DNA from: Natronohydrobacter sp.
GTDB taxonomy: Bacteria > Pseudomonadota > Alphaproteobacteria > Rhodobacterales > Rhodobacteraceae
NCBI GenBank assembly: GCA_007117255.1
Contig: SKGU01000075.1
Location: forward strand, 1-12,916
Reading direction: 5' to 3'
Length of the DNA: 12,916 nucleotides
Positions 12,775-12,916 of the stretch are shown here, one piece after another. The notes beneath the pieces are model-generated. The model had not been told where the DNA came from. It worked only from the letters and a program-made list of their open reading frames with translations, and did not search any database. Positions within the stretch are counted from its first letter, which is position 1, and each line of letters starts with the position of its first letter. Made by a program: the position numbers and the translations under genes.

Positions 12775-12916
12775 AAAGGTGGCAGGCCCGCAGCGACCGT
12801 GGTGGCGTGAATTTCCCGAGAGCCTGAGTTAATCAGGTGGTCGCCAGATAACGAGGCCACGACCCCGCCAGAGCCAGCTCCCTCGGAGATGCTTATCGGC
12901 CACTGGAAAAGGGCCA
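12775..12916. other. Right-edge non-coding stretch with paired arms
   Basis: No protein gene is convincing in these 142 bases. On the plus strand GCGACC (12793-12798) pairs with GGTCGC (12839-12844), enclosing a CCTGA/TCAGG hairpin (12823-12827 and 12833-12837). Further right come CCCCGCC (12863-12869) and GGCCACTGG (12898-12906). The stretch could be the leader of a gene beyond the window or a structured RNA cut by the edge. Confidence 0.35.

Noticed and set aside
12688..12916. Minus-strand frame coming in from the right edge and ending in the acidic-tail region
   Set aside because: It overlaps the end of the small membrane gene, where it becomes a serine run that is simply the reverse reading of the Asp codons. 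A second minus-strand frame at 12829-12915 is only 28 codons with uneven codon use.
12889..12916. ATG at 12889 as the start of a gene running off the window
   Set aside because: Only nine codons are visible and the upstream CGGAG directly abuts the ATG, too close for a ribosome site.

Overview
The window looks like a chromosomal piece of an alphaproteobacterium of the order Rhodobacterales (Roseobacter/Rhodobacter relatives). I judge this from the high GC (about 60% by eye), the alphaproteobacterial style of the proteins (cytidylate kinase, FabI, PdxH, a two-domain cold shock protein followed by a DUF192 protein, GTG-started pabB/pabC), and frequent GTG/TTG starts behind good Shine-Dalgarno sequences. 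No species can be named from sequence alone. There are thirteen protein genes and one tRNA gene, and almost everything is recognisable housekeeping metabolism. I see no phage, insertion sequence, CRISPR array, toxin-antitoxin pair or defence locus.

Layout. (1) 96-2240 (+): methylmalonyl-CoA mutase, closed by a strong bidirectional hairpin. (2) 2277-5651, all on the minus strand and read right to left: mipA-type outer membrane protein, pepA and holC (4 bases apart), a palindromic repeat, then a small DoxX-family membrane protein. (3) 5820-6413 (+): cytidylate kinase with a TTG start, whose stop codon interleaves with that of the convergent gpt gene. (4) 6410-8363 (-): a tight fabI - lysE-type exporter - gpt operon. 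(5) A divergent control region at 8364-8619 that carries a perfect 14-base palindrome. (6) 8620-10508 (+): pdxH (TTG start), a double cold-shock-domain protein translationally coupled (ATGA) to an exported DUF192 protein, and tRNA-Pro(TGG). (7) 10558-12272 (-): pabB and pabC overlapping by 49 bases. (8) 12472-12774 (+): a small two-helix membrane protein with an acidic tail, then about 140 bases without a convincing gene up to the window edge.

How the genes work together. Several make or use cofactors: the mutase uses adenosylcobalamin, PdxH makes pyridoxal phosphate (used by PabC), and PabB with PabC makes p-aminobenzoate for folate. Others serve nucleotide supply (cmk, gpt), replication (holC), fatty-acid synthesis (fabI) and translation (tRNA-Pro). 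They form several independent small operons rather than one pathway.

The points most worth a second look are regulatory or structural: the 14-base palindrome between fabI and pdxH, the compact palindromic repeat between holC and doxX, the fold-prone non-coding right edge, and several unusual gene junctions. I did not find evidence for a new biological system here.
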